From positions 1 to 46,218 of the forward strand of contig URCV01000007.1 of assembly GCA_900546445.1 (NCBI GenBank): a DNA stretch of 46,218 bases, read 5' to 3'. The DNA comes from an uncultured Bacteroidales bacterium. Its GTDB lineage: Bacteria > Bacteroidota > Bacteroidia > Bacteroidales > UBA932. Shown in pieces: positions 24,261 to 33,852 of this stretch (position 1 is the stretch's first letter; the number at the start of each line of letters is the position of its first letter). Below the pieces are notes generated by a model. That model saw only the letters and a program-made list of their open reading frames with translations. It was not told where the DNA came from and made no database searches. Position numbers and translations under genes: made by a program.

Positions 24261-25606
24261 TATTTGCGCTCCAATATCTCCTTAATCGGTTTCACCAGCC
24301 TGTCTATGTTACCAGCTCCGAAGGTCACCAGCACGTCTGTCTCGTGCGTCTTTACCCAATCGAGCAAGTCTTCATAGTGCAGCAGCCATTTTTCGCTGCA
24401 AGTTACATCTTTATAAATGATTTCGGAAGTGATTCCCTCGATGGGAAGCTCCCTTGCAGGATATATGTCCAGAAGTACCGCCTCGTCCGCCAGACTGAGA
24501 GCCTCGGCAAATTCCTTTGCGAAATCGCGTGTGCGCGTGAAAAGATGGGGCTGGAATACTGCACAGACATTCCTCCCCGGGAAAATCTCCTTAATGGTCC
24601 TTATGCTCGCTGCCAATTCTGCCGGATGATGGGCATAGTCGTCGATATAGGTAAGGCCCGGCTTGTTGACATGCTCTTCCATTCTCCTCTTGACCCCCTT
24701 GAACGTGCCAATTGCCTCACGCACAGCCTCCTCGGATGTGCCGTGCAGGAGTGCTACCGCCGCTGCGGCTATGCTGTTTTCGACATTCAGTATGCCAAGC
24801 GTGCCGACATTGATGTCGCGCAAGACCCCGTCGGGGTGTACCAAGTCGAAGGTATAGTGCCCGTCCGAAGACAATCGCAGGTTCTCTGCGTGAAAGTCTG
24901 CGCGGGAATCCGTGGTCGAATAGGTGTAGATGCGCGCCTTGAAGTCGGCCGGGTCAAGCGGCAGGCCGTACTTGGCCACGAGACAGTCGCTTACTTGGCC
25001 CGCAAACTCGCGATATGCCTGCTGGACGTGCTCAAGGTCTCCGTAGATGTCGAGGTGGTCCGCATCCATAGCCGTGATGGCGGCTATCTGTGGGTGAAGC
25101 TGAAGGAACGAGCGGTCGAACTCGTCGGCTTCCACTACCACTACGTCGTTTGAATTCAGTAGGAAATTAGTGCCATAGTTGTTAGAGATGCCTCCCAGAA
25201 AGGCACTGCATCCTTCCGGCGAAGTCTCCAAAATATGCGCGAGAAGGGTAGAGGTAGTGGTCTTTCCGTGGGTACCGGCTATGGCGAGAGTCCTCTGTCC
25301 TGCAGTCAGTTCCCCGAGAATCTTCGAGCGTTTGACTACGCGATAGCCCTCGGATTGGACCTTTACGAGCTCCTTCATATCGGAAGGAATCGCCGGAGTG
25401 TATACTACCAGAGTCTGCTCCTTGTCTGTCGGCACCAATTCCGGCCTGTCCTCGTAGTGAACCTCTATGCCCTCCTTTTCCAGGGCGTGGGTCAACTCGC
25501 TGGGAGTCCTGTCGTAGCCGCTTACTCGGTAGCCTTTATGCTTGTAGTATCTGGCGATGGCGCTCATACCTATCCCGCCGATACCTATGAAATATACTGT
25601 ATTCAT
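24260..25606 (-). CDS. murC: UDP-N-acetylmuramate--L-alanine ligase
   Basis: It adds L-alanine to UDP-MurNAc, the first amino-acid step of peptidoglycan precursor synthesis in the cytosol. In the 448 residues, YFIGIGGIGMSAIARYY is the N-terminal UDP-binding domain, AIAGTHGKTTTSTLLAHIL is the ATP P-loop (111-119), and VVEADEFDRSFLQLHP, AITAMDADHLDIYGD and the C-terminal TYIDDYAHHPAEL are Mur-ligase signatures. It overlaps murG by 4 bases and ftsQ by 1. Confidence 0.96.
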   Translation of the reverse strand: MNTVYFIGIGGIGMSAIARYYKHKGYRVSGYDRTPSELTHALEKEGIEVHYEDRPELVPTDKEQTLVVYTPAIPSDMKELVKVQSEGYRVVKRSKILGELTAGQRTLAIAGTHGKTTTSTLLAHILETSPEGCSAFLGGISNNYGTNFLLNSNDVVVVEADEFDRSFLQLHPQIAAITAMDADHLDIYGDLEHVQQAYREFAGQVSDCLVAKYGLPLDPADFKARIYTYSTTDSRADFHAENLRLSSDGHYTFDLVHPDGVLRDINVGTLGILNVENSIAAAAVALLHGTSEEAVREAIGTFKGVKRRMEEHVNKPGLTYIDDYAHHPAELAASIRTIKEIFPGRNVCAVFQPHLFTRTRDFAKEFAEALSLADEAVLLDIYPARELPIEGITSEIIYKDVTCSEKWLLHYEDLLDWVKTHETDVLVTFGAGNIDRLVKPIKEILERK

Positions 25607-26745
25607 TTGCTTTCTAATAATTTATAAGCTTCGTCCACTATGGTTTTCGCTGCATCCGGCAGTGAGAGGGCCGCAGCGTTTTTCTCTATTCGGGCCAATT
25701 CCTCCTTATCCCCGAGCAGTGCGAGTGCTTCGTCCATAAGGTGCTCCGGAGCATCGGCGTCTTTCACGAGCCGTGCGGCGCCCTTGTTCACGAGAGCCAG
25801 GGCATTGTGCGTCTGATGGTCCTCGGCCACGTTAGGAGATGGTACGAAGATGCAAGCCTTGCCCGCCATACAGATTTCGGAGATGGAGCTGGCTCCTGAC
25901 CTGGATAATATGAGATCCGCGCAGGCATAGGCCAAGTCCATCCTGTCGATGAATGCGCTGAAGTGGATGTTAGGACAGCGGTGCGATTCCATAAATTCGC
26001 TGACTTGCTTTTCATAGAACTTGCCGCACTGCCAGATTACTTCCACATTCTCTCCTCCGGGACATCCCTTTTCTATCCAGGACATCATGGTCTTGTTAAG
26101 AGTTCCGCATCCCAAGCTTCCTCCCACTACCAGCAGGTGCATCTTGTTCTCGCTCAGAGAGAAATGGGCGCAGCCCTGCGCCTTCATCTCGGGAGTGGAT
26201 GCCTTGATGCTTGGCCTGATGGGGTTTCCGCTCATAACTATCTTATCCTTAGGGAAGAATCTCTCCATACCGTCATAGGCTACGCAGATTCTGTCCACAT
26301 CCTTGGAAAGCATTCGGTTAGTCAGTCCCGCAAATCCGTTCTGCTCCTGAATGAGGGTAGGGATGTGCTTTTTAACGGCGGCGCTGAGAAGCGGTGCGCT
26401 GGCATATCCTCCCACTCCTATCGCTATGTCGGGCTCGAAGTCCTTTATGATTCTGGCTGCCTTCGATTTGCTGTAGAGCACTTTGAAGGGGACCTGAATG
26501 TTATGGAGAATGCCCTTCAGACTCAATTTTCTTACTAAGCCGCTGATAGGCAGGCCTATTATGTCGAAACCTGCGGCAGGAACCTTTTCCATTTCCATCT
26601 TTCCCTTCGCGCCTACGAAAAGAATCCGGCTGTCGGGGTTCAATTCCTTGAATTTGCTCGCAATCGAGATGGCCGGGAAGATGTGACCACCCGTGCCGCC
26701 TCCGCTGATTATTACTCTGATTGGCCTATATTCCATCTGTTTCAA
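25603..26745 (-). CDS. murG: MurG, lipid II-forming GlcNAc transferase
   Basis: It transfers GlcNAc from UDP-GlcNAc to lipid I at the cytoplasmic face of the membrane, giving lipid II. It is a GT28 glycosyltransferase of 380 residues. RVIISGGGTGGHIFPAISIA is the N-terminal glycine-rich loop and IGVGGYASAPLL the second. HIPTLIQEQNGFAGLTNR follows. The UDP-GlcNAc binding half contains LLVVGGSLGCGTLN and LILSRSGASSISEICMAGK with PSPNVAEDHQTHNA. The order and length are standard. It overlaps ftsW by 20 bases and murC by 4. Confidence 0.96.
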   Translation of the reverse strand: MKQMEYRPIRVIISGGGTGGHIFPAISIASKFKELNPDSRILFVGAKGKMEMEKVPAAGFDIIGLPISGLVRKLSLKGILHNIQVPFKVLYSKSKAARIIKDFEPDIAIGVGGYASAPLLSAAVKKHIPTLIQEQNGFAGLTNRMLSKDVDRICVAYDGMERFFPKDKIVMSGNPIRPSIKASTPEMKAQGCAHFSLSENKMHLLVVGGSLGCGTLNKTMMSWIEKGCPGGENVEVIWQCGKFYEKQVSEFMESHRCPNIHFSAFIDRMDLAYACADLILSRSGASSISEICMAGKACIFVPSPNVAEDHQTHNALALVNKGAARLVKDADAPEHLMDEALALLGDKEELARIEKNAAALSLPDAAKTIVDEAYKLLESK

Positions 26746-28087
26746 AATTATCTAAATCTGACAAACTATCTGACAATGTATCTTCCGGCTTGCTCTCCGT
26801 CACCGAGATAGGTGCGGCCTCCTTGCTGAGCTTGGCCATTCCCTTATTGGCCAGACGGCTTATGCTCAGGATGATGCCGAAGGCTATGCTGAAGCACAGG
26901 AAGGCAAACGAACCGTGGCTCAGCATCGGTAGGGTCTGTCCCGTAAGCAGCCCGAAGTCCATATTCACGAAGATGTGCACGAAGGCTTGGCCCGAGATGA
27001 GCAGGATGAGTCCGAAGATGGCACTTTTAGCGAAGAGGTTGTTCGAGCAGGTCTTGATTATAAGCACGCCTCTGGCTAAAAGCGAAAGGTAAAGCATTAT
27101 CACGAAGATGCTTAGGACTCCGTACTCTTCTACTATGAAGCTGAACATATAGTCTTCCGACATATCCGGAACTACATATCTCTGTGTGCTTTGACCCGGG
27201 CCCTTTCCTAGAAATTTGCCCTGCTTTATGGCGAGTCTCGCACTATAAGGCTGGCGTAATTTGTCGAGGGCGTCCTGCTTTTCCGAAGCGGTGCGCGCAT
27301 TCTCGTAGTGTTTTACCCTGTCTATGGAGATGATGCGTCCCATAGCCGTTCCTACGCGCTCGAATCTCGGGTGCTCGCTGTCTTTAGTGACGGAATACAC
27401 GGTCACCATTCCTATGGCGAACACGCCCAGAAGCGAACCCAATATGAGTACGTGTTTCCATTCGTTAGTTCCCACCGCTATGGTGACTACCATAATGGCG
27501 GCTATGAAAAGTCCTGCGGTGTTGGAGCCCTTGGCCACTAAAAGGAAGGTGGCCAGAAGCGGAAAATAGAGCATCACCAGATGCCTTGTCTTCGTCTCTT
27601 TCAGGAACTTGAGCTTTCCCTTGAAAAGTCCCGACTGCTCTATGAGGAGCGGCCTTTTGTTTTCCAAAGCGTCGAGCGCCCACGCGATGTACATCATCAT
27701 CGCCACCTTCACTATTTCGAATACGTGAATTTGCTGTCCGAATATGGTGAAGAAACGCACAGCTCCGTTTACGTTTTCTCCGAAGATGATTAGGACTATG
27801 AGCAGTATGAACGAAATCGCAAACCCGAAGCGCGAGCATTTCCGAAAGAATTCTATGTCCTTAATGTTATAGATGACTATGACGAAAATCAGGCTAAGCC
27901 CCACCACTTTCAGGTGGTCCAGCATAATGTCCAGCCTACTGGTGCTTACCGAGGTGAGTCTGGATGAAGAAGAGAATATGAAGAGTATGGACAGGAGCAT
28001 AAGCATTAGCAGGATAATCCACACTATCTTATCTCCGGCCAAATGGTCCAGGAAGTTCCAGAACTTCTTTTTCGTCTCCTTCGTCAT
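26726..28087 (-). CDS. ftsW: FtsW, SEDS-family septal peptidoglycan polymerase
   Basis: This polytopic membrane glycosyltransferase polymerises lipid II at the septum together with its class B PBP. The 453 residues contain about ten hydrophobic segments, beginning WIILLMLMLLSILFIFSSSS. The SEDS region KQGKFLGKGPGQSTQRYVVPDMSEDYMFSFIVEEYG and FGLLTGQTLPMLSHGSFAF near the end are characteristic. Its place between murD and murG in the dcw cluster favours FtsW over RodA. The C-terminal tail is Ser/Asp/Glu-rich. It overlaps murD by 4 bases. Confidence 0.94.
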   Translation of the reverse strand: MTKETKKKFWNFLDHLAGDKIVWIILLMLMLLSILFIFSSSSRLTSVSTSRLDIMLDHLKVVGLSLIFVIVIYNIKDIEFFRKCSRFGFAISFILLIVLIIFGENVNGAVRFFTIFGQQIHVFEIVKVAMMMYIAWALDALENKRPLLIEQSGLFKGKLKFLKETKTRHLVMLYFPLLATFLLVAKGSNTAGLFIAAIMVVTIAVGTNEWKHVLILGSLLGVFAIGMVTVYSVTKDSEHPRFERVGTAMGRIISIDRVKHYENARTASEKQDALDKLRQPYSARLAIKQGKFLGKGPGQSTQRYVVPDMSEDYMFSFIVEEYGVLSIFVIMLYLSLLARGVLIIKTCSNNLFAKSAIFGLILLISGQAFVHIFVNMDFGLLTGQTLPMLSHGSFAFLCFSIAFGIILSISRLANKGMAKLSKEAAPISVTESKPEDTLSDSLSDLDNFETDGI

Positions 28088-29424
28088 AGATTTCTTACGG
28101 CTTCTTTAAATTGTTCGCCGCGGTCTTCGTAACTCTTGAAGAGGTCGAAGCTCGCACAGCACGGGCTCAGGAGAACTACATCTCCCGCTTGGGCCAATCC
28201 TGCCGCCGCCCTCACTGCCTTTTCCGCAGAATCGGTGTCGACCATATTTTCCTTACCCACGATGCCCTCGAATGCCTCGTGGATGCGCTCGTTATGCAGT
28301 CCCAGGCACACTATGGCCTTGACTTTCTTTCGGACCAATTCGTCCAGCACGCTGTAGTCGTTGCCCTTGTCCTTTCCTCCTACGATCCACACCACAGGCT
28401 TGGTCTGACACTCCAGGGCATACCATGCCGAATCGACGTTAGTGGCCTTCGAGTCATTTATGTAGAGCACGTCCTTTATGCTCAACACCGGCTCGAGCCT
28501 GTGCTCTATGGGGCTGAATGAGCGGAGTGCCTCCTTTATGACGGAGTTGCTGACACCGCTCGCCTTCGCCGCAAGTGCCGCCGCCATCGAGTTGTAGATG
28601 TTGTGCTTGCCTCCCAGGGCCAATTCGTTCAGATAGATTTCGGTCTCGTCCTGCTCGTATTCGAGCACTATCTTGTCGCTATCCAGATAGGCGCCTTGGC
28701 TCACCTTCTTCTCTTGGGTGTAGGGGAGTTGCTTGGCCTGGATGAGTATCTGGTCCAGGTGTCCTATGGTTATCTGGTCGTCGGAGTCGAATATGAAGCA
28801 GTCCTGTGGACGCAAGTTACGGGTTATCCTGAACTTGGCCCTTACGTAGTTCTCCATATTATAGTCGTAGCGGTCCAGATGGTCCGGCGTGATGTTGGTT
28901 ATGATGGCGATGTCCGGGCGGAAGTCGTAGCATCCGTCCAGCTGAAAGCTGCTGATTTCCAGAACGTAGTAGTCGTGTTTCTCGGTCGCCACCTGGAATG
29001 CGTAGCTTTTTCCTATGTTTCCTCCCAATCCCACGTCCAGACCCGCCTGCTTGAACAGGTAGTAGATGAGGGATGTAGTGGTGGTCTTGCCGTTCGACCC
29101 CGTTATGCATATTTTCTTCGAGTTGTCATAGCGCGACGCGAACTCGATTTCGGAAATTATCGGGGTGTGCAGGGCCTCGAGCTTTTTGATGATGGGTACG
29201 CTCGACGGAATGCCGGGACTCTTTATGATCTCGTCGGCCGAGAGAATTTTCTCCTCCGTATGACCCCCTTCCTCATAGTCGATTCCCCATTTGTCGAGGG
29301 TTTCCTTATATTCCGGCTTTATCTCCCCGTTGTCTGACAGGAAGACATCTAAGCCTTTGACCTTTGCGAGCACTGCAGCGCCTACGCCGCTTTCCGCTCC
29401 GCCCAATATCACTGTCCTGGACAT
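28084..29424 (-). CDS. murD: UDP-N-acetylmuramoyl-L-alanine--D-glutamate ligase
   Basis: It adds D-glutamate to UDP-MurNAc-L-Ala. It has 446 residues. The N-terminal domain starts VILGGAESGVGAAVLAKVKG. The P-loop is CITGSNGKTTTTSLI (G109 to T117), followed by GLGGNIGKSYA, VLEISSFQLDGCYDF, AIITNITPDHLDRYD and the C-terminal INDSKATNVDSAWYAL with the conserved SKATN. All Mur-ligase motifs are intact. It overlaps ftsW by 4 bases and follows mraY by 3. Confidence 0.96.
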   Translation of the reverse strand: MSRTVILGGAESGVGAAVLAKVKGLDVFLSDNGEIKPEYKETLDKWGIDYEEGGHTEEKILSADEIIKSPGIPSSVPIIKKLEALHTPIISEIEFASRYDNSKKICITGSNGKTTTTSLIYYLFKQAGLDVGLGGNIGKSYAFQVATEKHDYYVLEISSFQLDGCYDFRPDIAIITNITPDHLDRYDYNMENYVRAKFRITRNLRPQDCFIFDSDDQITIGHLDQILIQAKQLPYTQEKKVSQGAYLDSDKIVLEYEQDETEIYLNELALGGKHNIYNSMAAALAAKASGVSNSVIKEALRSFSPIEHRLEPVLSIKDVLYINDSKATNVDSAWYALECQTKPVVWIVGGKDKGNDYSVLDELVRKKVKAIVCLGLHNERIHEAFEGIVGKENMVDTDSAEKAVRAAAGLAQAGDVVLLSPCCASFDLFKSYEDRGEQFKEAVRNL

Positions 29425-29427
29425 TTT

Positions 29428-30645
29428 CTATCTAATTTTAAGTAATGCCAATGTGCTCACGGCCAGCAGGATGCCCACTAGCCAGAAGCGCGTGACTATT
29501 CTCGGCTCCGGCAGACCTTCCTTCTGGAAATGGTGATGTATGGGAGCCATCCTGAAAAGCCTTTTGGCCGTTCCGTATTTCTTCTTCGTATATTTGAAGT
29601 AGCCTCTCTGTAAAATCACCGAAAGGCTTTCCACTAAGAATATTCCGCAAAGCACTGGCAGTAGCAGCTCCTTTCTCAGAAGCACTGCCGTAACGCCTAT
29701 GATACCACCTATGGTAAGGCTTCCGGTATCGCCCATAAATACTTGGGCCGGGAAGGTGTTGTACCACAGAAATCCGCCGAGCGCACCCACGAAGGCTGCC
29801 ATAAACACGGCTATCTCTCCACTGCCCGGTATGAACATAATGTTCAGGTAGGTGGAGTTGATGACGTTACCTCCCAGCCAGGCCAATATACCCAAGACCA
29901 CTCCCACTATCGCCGAGGTGCCTGCCGAAAGCCCGTCCATACCGTCGGTGAGATTAGCCCCGTTAGAGCAGGCCAATATAATGAAGATGATTACAAGCGC
30001 ATAGATGGCCCATTTGCAGTACCATCCGAGAGCTCCCTTGAAAGGGGAGAGGCTCTTGTAGTCGAATTCGTGGTCTTTCACGAATGGAATGGTGGTGGTA
30101 GTCGTCTTCACGATATTTTCGTTTATGACGGTTTCCTCCTGTGTCTGCTCGTCTATGATGGTGCTGCTCTCGCGTACTACGATTCGAGGTGAGAAGCAGA
30201 CCGTCGCCGCGACTATGAGTCCGAGGGCGAATTGGCCTATGAGCTTGCTCTTTTCGCTGAGGCCGTTCTTGTCGTGCTTGAAGACTTTTATGTAGTCGTC
30301 CCTGAATCCCAGGGCGCCGCACCAGATGGTGGTAAGCATCAGGAGCTGGACGTAGATGTTAGATAGGTCGCAGACTAAAAGCACTGCCGTCAAAAGGGAT
30401 ACGATGATTATGACGCCGCCCATCGTAGGGGTGCCCTTCTTGCTCATCTGGCCTTCGAGTCCGAGGTCTCGTATGGTTTCGCCTATCTGCTTGCGCTGCA
30501 GGAAGGCTATGACTTTCTTTCCGAATAGAATGGCTACCAATATGGATATTACACTCGCAAGCATAGCTCTGAAGGAAAGGTAGTTCATAAGACCTTTTCC
30601 AGGGAAGTCGAATTTATCCAGCAGCTCGAATAAGTAATTTAACAT
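29428..30645 (-). CDS. mraY: Phospho-N-acetylmuramoyl-pentapeptide transferase (MraY)
   Basis: This integral membrane enzyme makes lipid I from UDP-MurNAc-pentapeptide and undecaprenyl phosphate. It has 405 residues and about ten membrane segments. Seen are KKGTPTMGGVIII, the Mg-binding GFRDDYIKV, NLTDGMDGLSAG (second catalytic Asp region), and the cytosolic HHHFQKEGLPEPRIVTRFW. A hydrophilic insert of about 50 residues (SSTIIDEQTQEETVINENIV and on) makes it longer than E. coli MraY (360). Bacteroidota MraY proteins commonly carry such an insert. It overlaps murE by 7 bases. Confidence 0.96.
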   Translation of the reverse strand: MLNYLFELLDKFDFPGKGLMNYLSFRAMLASVISILVAILFGKKVIAFLQRKQIGETIRDLGLEGQMSKKGTPTMGGVIIIVSLLTAVLLVCDLSNIYVQLLMLTTIWCGALGFRDDYIKVFKHDKNGLSEKSKLIGQFALGLIVAATVCFSPRIVVRESSTIIDEQTQEETVINENIVKTTTTTIPFVKDHEFDYKSLSPFKGALGWYCKWAIYALVIIFIILACSNGANLTDGMDGLSAGTSAIVGVVLGILAWLGGNVINSTYLNIMFIPGSGEIAVFMAAFVGALGGFLWYNTFPAQVFMGDTGSLTIGGIIGVTAVLLRKELLLPVLCGIFLVESLSVILQRGYFKYTKKKYGTAKRLFRMAPIHHHFQKEGLPEPRIVTRFWLVGILLAVSTLALLKIR

Positions 30646-32039
30646 GATTTCAGTACCTCCTCTACTATTTCTCTTTCGTCAAAGTGTAATTTTTCGGTTC
30701 CTATTATCTGATAGTTTTCGTGACCCTTTCCGGCCAATAGGATGGTGGCTCCCGGTTTCGAGAACATCATCGCGGCCCTTATGGCTTCCTTTCTGTCCGC
30801 TATTCGCAGGACCTTGGACGCGGCGGCGGGGCTGAATCCCGTGCAGATTTCCTCTATTATGGCCTGGGTGGATTCCGTGCGGCTGTTGTCCGAAGTCACT
30901 ATAATGCTGTCGGCATATTTTTCTGCTATTTGCGCCATTTCTGGGCGCTTGGTGCGGTCTCTGTCTCCTCCGCAGCCGAATACGCACACTATCTGGCCAT
31001 CGTGACACACTTTCCTTAGGGTCTTCAGGACGTTTTCGAGGGCATCCGGGGTGTGGGCGTAGTCTATGACTATGGTCTTGCCGTCTTTCCCGTGTATGGT
31101 CTCGAGTCGTCCCGGGGCTTCCTTAAGAGCGCTCATCGCCACGATAACTTCTTGGCGCTCAGCTCCCATCTCCACAGCCGTGCTATATATGGCCAGCAGG
31201 TTATAGGCGTTGTGCTCTCCGATGAGAGTGCTCCAGAATTCCACTCCGTCGATTTCGAGAAGAGAGCCCTCCATAGTTTGCTCCATTACCTTGCAACTGT
31301 GGTCTGCTATGTTGTGACACGAATAGGTGACCACGCGCGCCTTAGTGTTCTGGACCATCACGCTGCCGTTTCTGTCGTCTATGTTAGTGATGGCCACGGC
31401 GCTGCTTGGAAGCGAATCGAAGAAGGCCTTCTTACATCTCAGGTATTCTGCGAAGGTTCCGTGGTAGTCCAAGTGGTCGTGGGTGAGGTTCGAGAAGATG
31501 CCTACCGCAAATTCGAGCGCATCCACTCTGTGCTGATCCACTCCGATGGAACTAACTTCCATAAAACAGAATTGGCATCCGCGCTCCACCATCTGCGCGA
31601 GCAGTTGATTGATGGTCAGTGGGTCTGCCGTCGTATTCGTGGTCTCCAGGCGAGTGGTGCCGACATAATTGGCAATCGTGGAAAGAAGCCCGCACTCGTA
31701 GCCGAGCCTTCTGAACAGGTGGTATAGAAGGGTTACGGTCGTGGTCTTGCCGTTCGTGCCGGTGATGCCGACGAGGCGCAGTTTGCCGGACGGGTGGTCG
31801 TAGAAGCGGTCTGCCATTATGGCCAATCCCGCCCTGTCCGTGTAGATGGCTGCTGCCGCTCCTTTCGCCCGAGCGTCTTCCACGAACTGCTTTCCGTCCA
31901 CTGCGGTGCCTTTCAGGGCTATGAACACGTCGCCTTCCCGGACTTTTCGAGAGTCGCAGCAGAGCGAGAGAACCTCGCCTGAGTCTTCCCCGAAAAGCAG
32001 GGTAGCGTTAGTCTTATATGTCAAATCAGATATTTTCAT
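30639..32039 (-). CDS. murE: UDP-MurNAc-tripeptide synthetase (MurE)
   Basis: It adds the third stem amino acid to UDP-MurNAc-L-Ala-D-Glu. From ATG 32039 it has 466 residues. CCDSRKVREGDVFIALKG is the UMP-binding region, GITGTNGKTTTV the P-loop (about 92-102), followed by NTTADPL, SSIGVDQHRVDALEF, TNLTHDHLDYHGTF and VIDYAHTPDALENVL. The substrate-specificity motif reads DNSR (384-387) rather than the usual DNPR. The retained arginine argues for meso-diaminopimelate. An in-frame ATG four codons upstream is possible. It overlaps ftsI by 14 bases. Confidence 0.95.
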   Translation of the reverse strand: MKISDLTYKTNATLLFGEDSGEVLSLCCDSRKVREGDVFIALKGTAVDGKQFVEDARAKGAAAAIYTDRAGLAIMADRFYDHPSGKLRLVGITGTNGKTTTVTLLYHLFRRLGYECGLLSTIANYVGTTRLETTNTTADPLTINQLLAQMVERGCQFCFMEVSSIGVDQHRVDALEFAVGIFSNLTHDHLDYHGTFAEYLRCKKAFFDSLPSSAVAITNIDDRNGSVMVQNTKARVVTYSCHNIADHSCKVMEQTMEGSLLEIDGVEFWSTLIGEHNAYNLLAIYSTAVEMGAERQEVIVAMSALKEAPGRLETIHGKDGKTIVIDYAHTPDALENVLKTLRKVCHDGQIVCVFGCGGDRDRTKRPEMAQIAEKYADSIIVTSDNSRTESTQAIIEEICTGFSPAAASKVLRIADRKEAIRAAMMFSKPGATILLAGKGHENYQIIGTEKLHFDEREIVEEVLKSC

Positions 32040-33852
32040 TCCAGTATGCATCGATTTTATAGAGTTCCTTTATTACTTCCAGAGCCACCTGAACTGGGAT
32101 TACGCCTCCGAAGTAGTCTTTCTTCGTGAGGTCGGTATAGATGCTGCACACGATGGTGTATTGAGGGTCTTCGGCAGGGAAAAAGCCTGCGAAGGTACCT
32201 TGCTGCTTGTGGTAGCCGTCCGGGGTCTGGTATTTTCCGTTTATGGTCACATAGGAAGTGCCCGTCTTTCCGGCCACGGTACACGGGGCTTGTTTCAAAC
32301 GCCAGGCGGTTCCGGATTTGGTGGTAACCGAAGATAGCGCGTCGGTGAGCATCAGGGCAGTCTTTTCGCTGCAGATGGATTCGCTCTGGATGACGGGCCC
32401 ATTCTTGTTTTCCACGAGGTAGGGTTTCATCATCTTGCCCTTGTTCGCTATGGCGTTATAGTACATAAGCAAGTGCATAGGCGTGACGCTCACGGAATAG
32501 CCCATAGCTATCTGCGTGAGGTCCTTTTTAGTCCAGCCCTTGCTTTGCGGGCTGCTTATGTGCGGCGTGGTGACTTTCTCCGCCACGTCGAACTCGAAGG
32601 ACGTTCCCAGCTGATATTTATAGAGTTTGTCTATGAAGTACTGTGGCTTGTCCTCGTAGTAGGTCTGTGCCAGATACCTGAAGGCATAGTTACTTGAAAC
32701 TTGCACGCAGTAGCGCAGGGGAATCTGGGAGGTATGATGCTCCTTTTCGTAATCTGTGATGTGTTTGTCCTGTTGTCTTTCGTAGCCTCGAAGTATTCCG
32801 TGGTTGCCCGGGATGGTCTCGTCTATGGAAGTTACATAGCCATCCTCTATGGCCGTCATAAGGGTGGCGATTTTAAACACCGAACCGGGTTCTCCTCTCC
32901 AAGTCACTGCCACGTTGTCGTTCTCGCCTATGAATCCGTCGGAGTCCTTGCTCAAGTTCACTATGGCCTTTATGGCGCCGGTCTTCACTTCCATTATCAC
33001 GCAGCATCCCGCCATCAACTCATTCGCCTCGGCCAGCCTGCTTCTAAGGGCCTTGTCCGCGATGTCCTGGTAGTCGATGTTTATGGTGGTGTGGATGTCC
33101 TTTCCGTTAACGGCGCTTACATAGAGGCTGTCGTTATCGAGTGCATAGCCGTTATCCGTCTTCTTTATGTAGAAATAGCCCGGCTCTCCCTTTAGGACGT
33201 CGTCGTACTTGCCTTCGATTCCGCTATAGTAGGCGTTCTCGTCGGTTTTCGTTATGCTTCCTATGGTCCTTCTCGCGAGCGCGCCGTAAGGATATCTTCT
33301 GGTCTGGATGAGTTCCGTCCACACTCCGCCTACGTATCGTCCCTGCGAGATAAGCGGATAAGTCTTCAGCTTTTCCAGCTTGGCTTTCTCGATGGGTTTT
33401 CCGAGCTTTAGATAATGGCTGCCCTTATTATGGCTCTTTATCAATAAGTTATAGTAATAGTCGCTGCTTGCTCCGTTAGGCGCGAAAGCCTCTTCCAGTC
33501 CCTTCGCGAAGAGAGCGGCGTCTTTTCTCCACTTTCTTTCGTATTCTTCGCGCTTTTCCTTACTGAGCTTTTCGACCTCCTCCTGGTTCGTGCAGCAGTC
33601 TATGAATAGCTGGTATTTGGGGTAGGACATGGCAAGCACGCGTCCGTCGCACGAAAGTATGCTGCCACGTTTCTGGATGAGAGTCTCCTTACGCACGGGC
33701 TGTGTGAGCTTGCGCTCGATTTCCTTATTAGGCGTCCACAGGAACTGGATGTAGAAGATACGGAACACGAACACTACGCTCACGGCGAGCATAATGATGT
33801 AGATCAGATAGAGAGATCTTCCTAATCTTTCTCCTGTTTCCTTTCCTTTCAT
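32026..33852 (-). CDS. ftsI: FtsI/PBP3-type septal transpeptidase (class B PBP)
   Basis: This D,D-transpeptidase cross-links septal peptidoglycan with FtsW. The 608-residue product has a short cytoplasmic basic segment, a membrane helix at about 14-35, a pedestal domain (RGSILSCDGRVLAMS) and a transpeptidase domain. The catalytic triad motifs are SVFK (Ser324/Lys327), SSN (386-388) and KTGTS (529-533). No PASTA repeat follows; the protein ends about 75 residues after KTG, shorter than Bacteroides homologues of about 700. The dcw position identifies it as FtsI. It overlaps ftsL by 4 bases. Confidence 0.95.
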   Translation of the reverse strand: MKGKETGERLGRSLYLIYIIMLAVSVVFVFRIFYIQFLWTPNKEIERKLTQPVRKETLIQKRGSILSCDGRVLAMSYPKYQLFIDCCTNQEEVEKLSKEKREEYERKWRKDAALFAKGLEEAFAPNGASSDYYYNLLIKSHNKGSHYLKLGKPIEKAKLEKLKTYPLISQGRYVGGVWTELIQTRRYPYGALARRTIGSITKTDENAYYSGIEGKYDDVLKGEPGYFYIKKTDNGYALDNDSLYVSAVNGKDIHTTINIDYQDIADKALRSRLAEANELMAGCCVIMEVKTGAIKAIVNLSKDSDGFIGENDNVAVTWRGEPGSVFKIATLMTAIEDGYVTSIDETIPGNHGILRGYERQQDKHITDYEKEHHTSQIPLRYCVQVSSNYAFRYLAQTYYEDKPQYFIDKLYKYQLGTSFEFDVAEKVTTPHISSPQSKGWTKKDLTQIAMGYSVSVTPMHLLMYYNAIANKGKMMKPYLVENKNGPVIQSESICSEKTALMLTDALSSVTTKSGTAWRLKQAPCTVAGKTGTSYVTINGKYQTPDGYHKQQGTFAGFFPAEDPQYTIVCSIYTDLTKKDYFGGVIPVQVALEVIKELYKIDAYWNENI

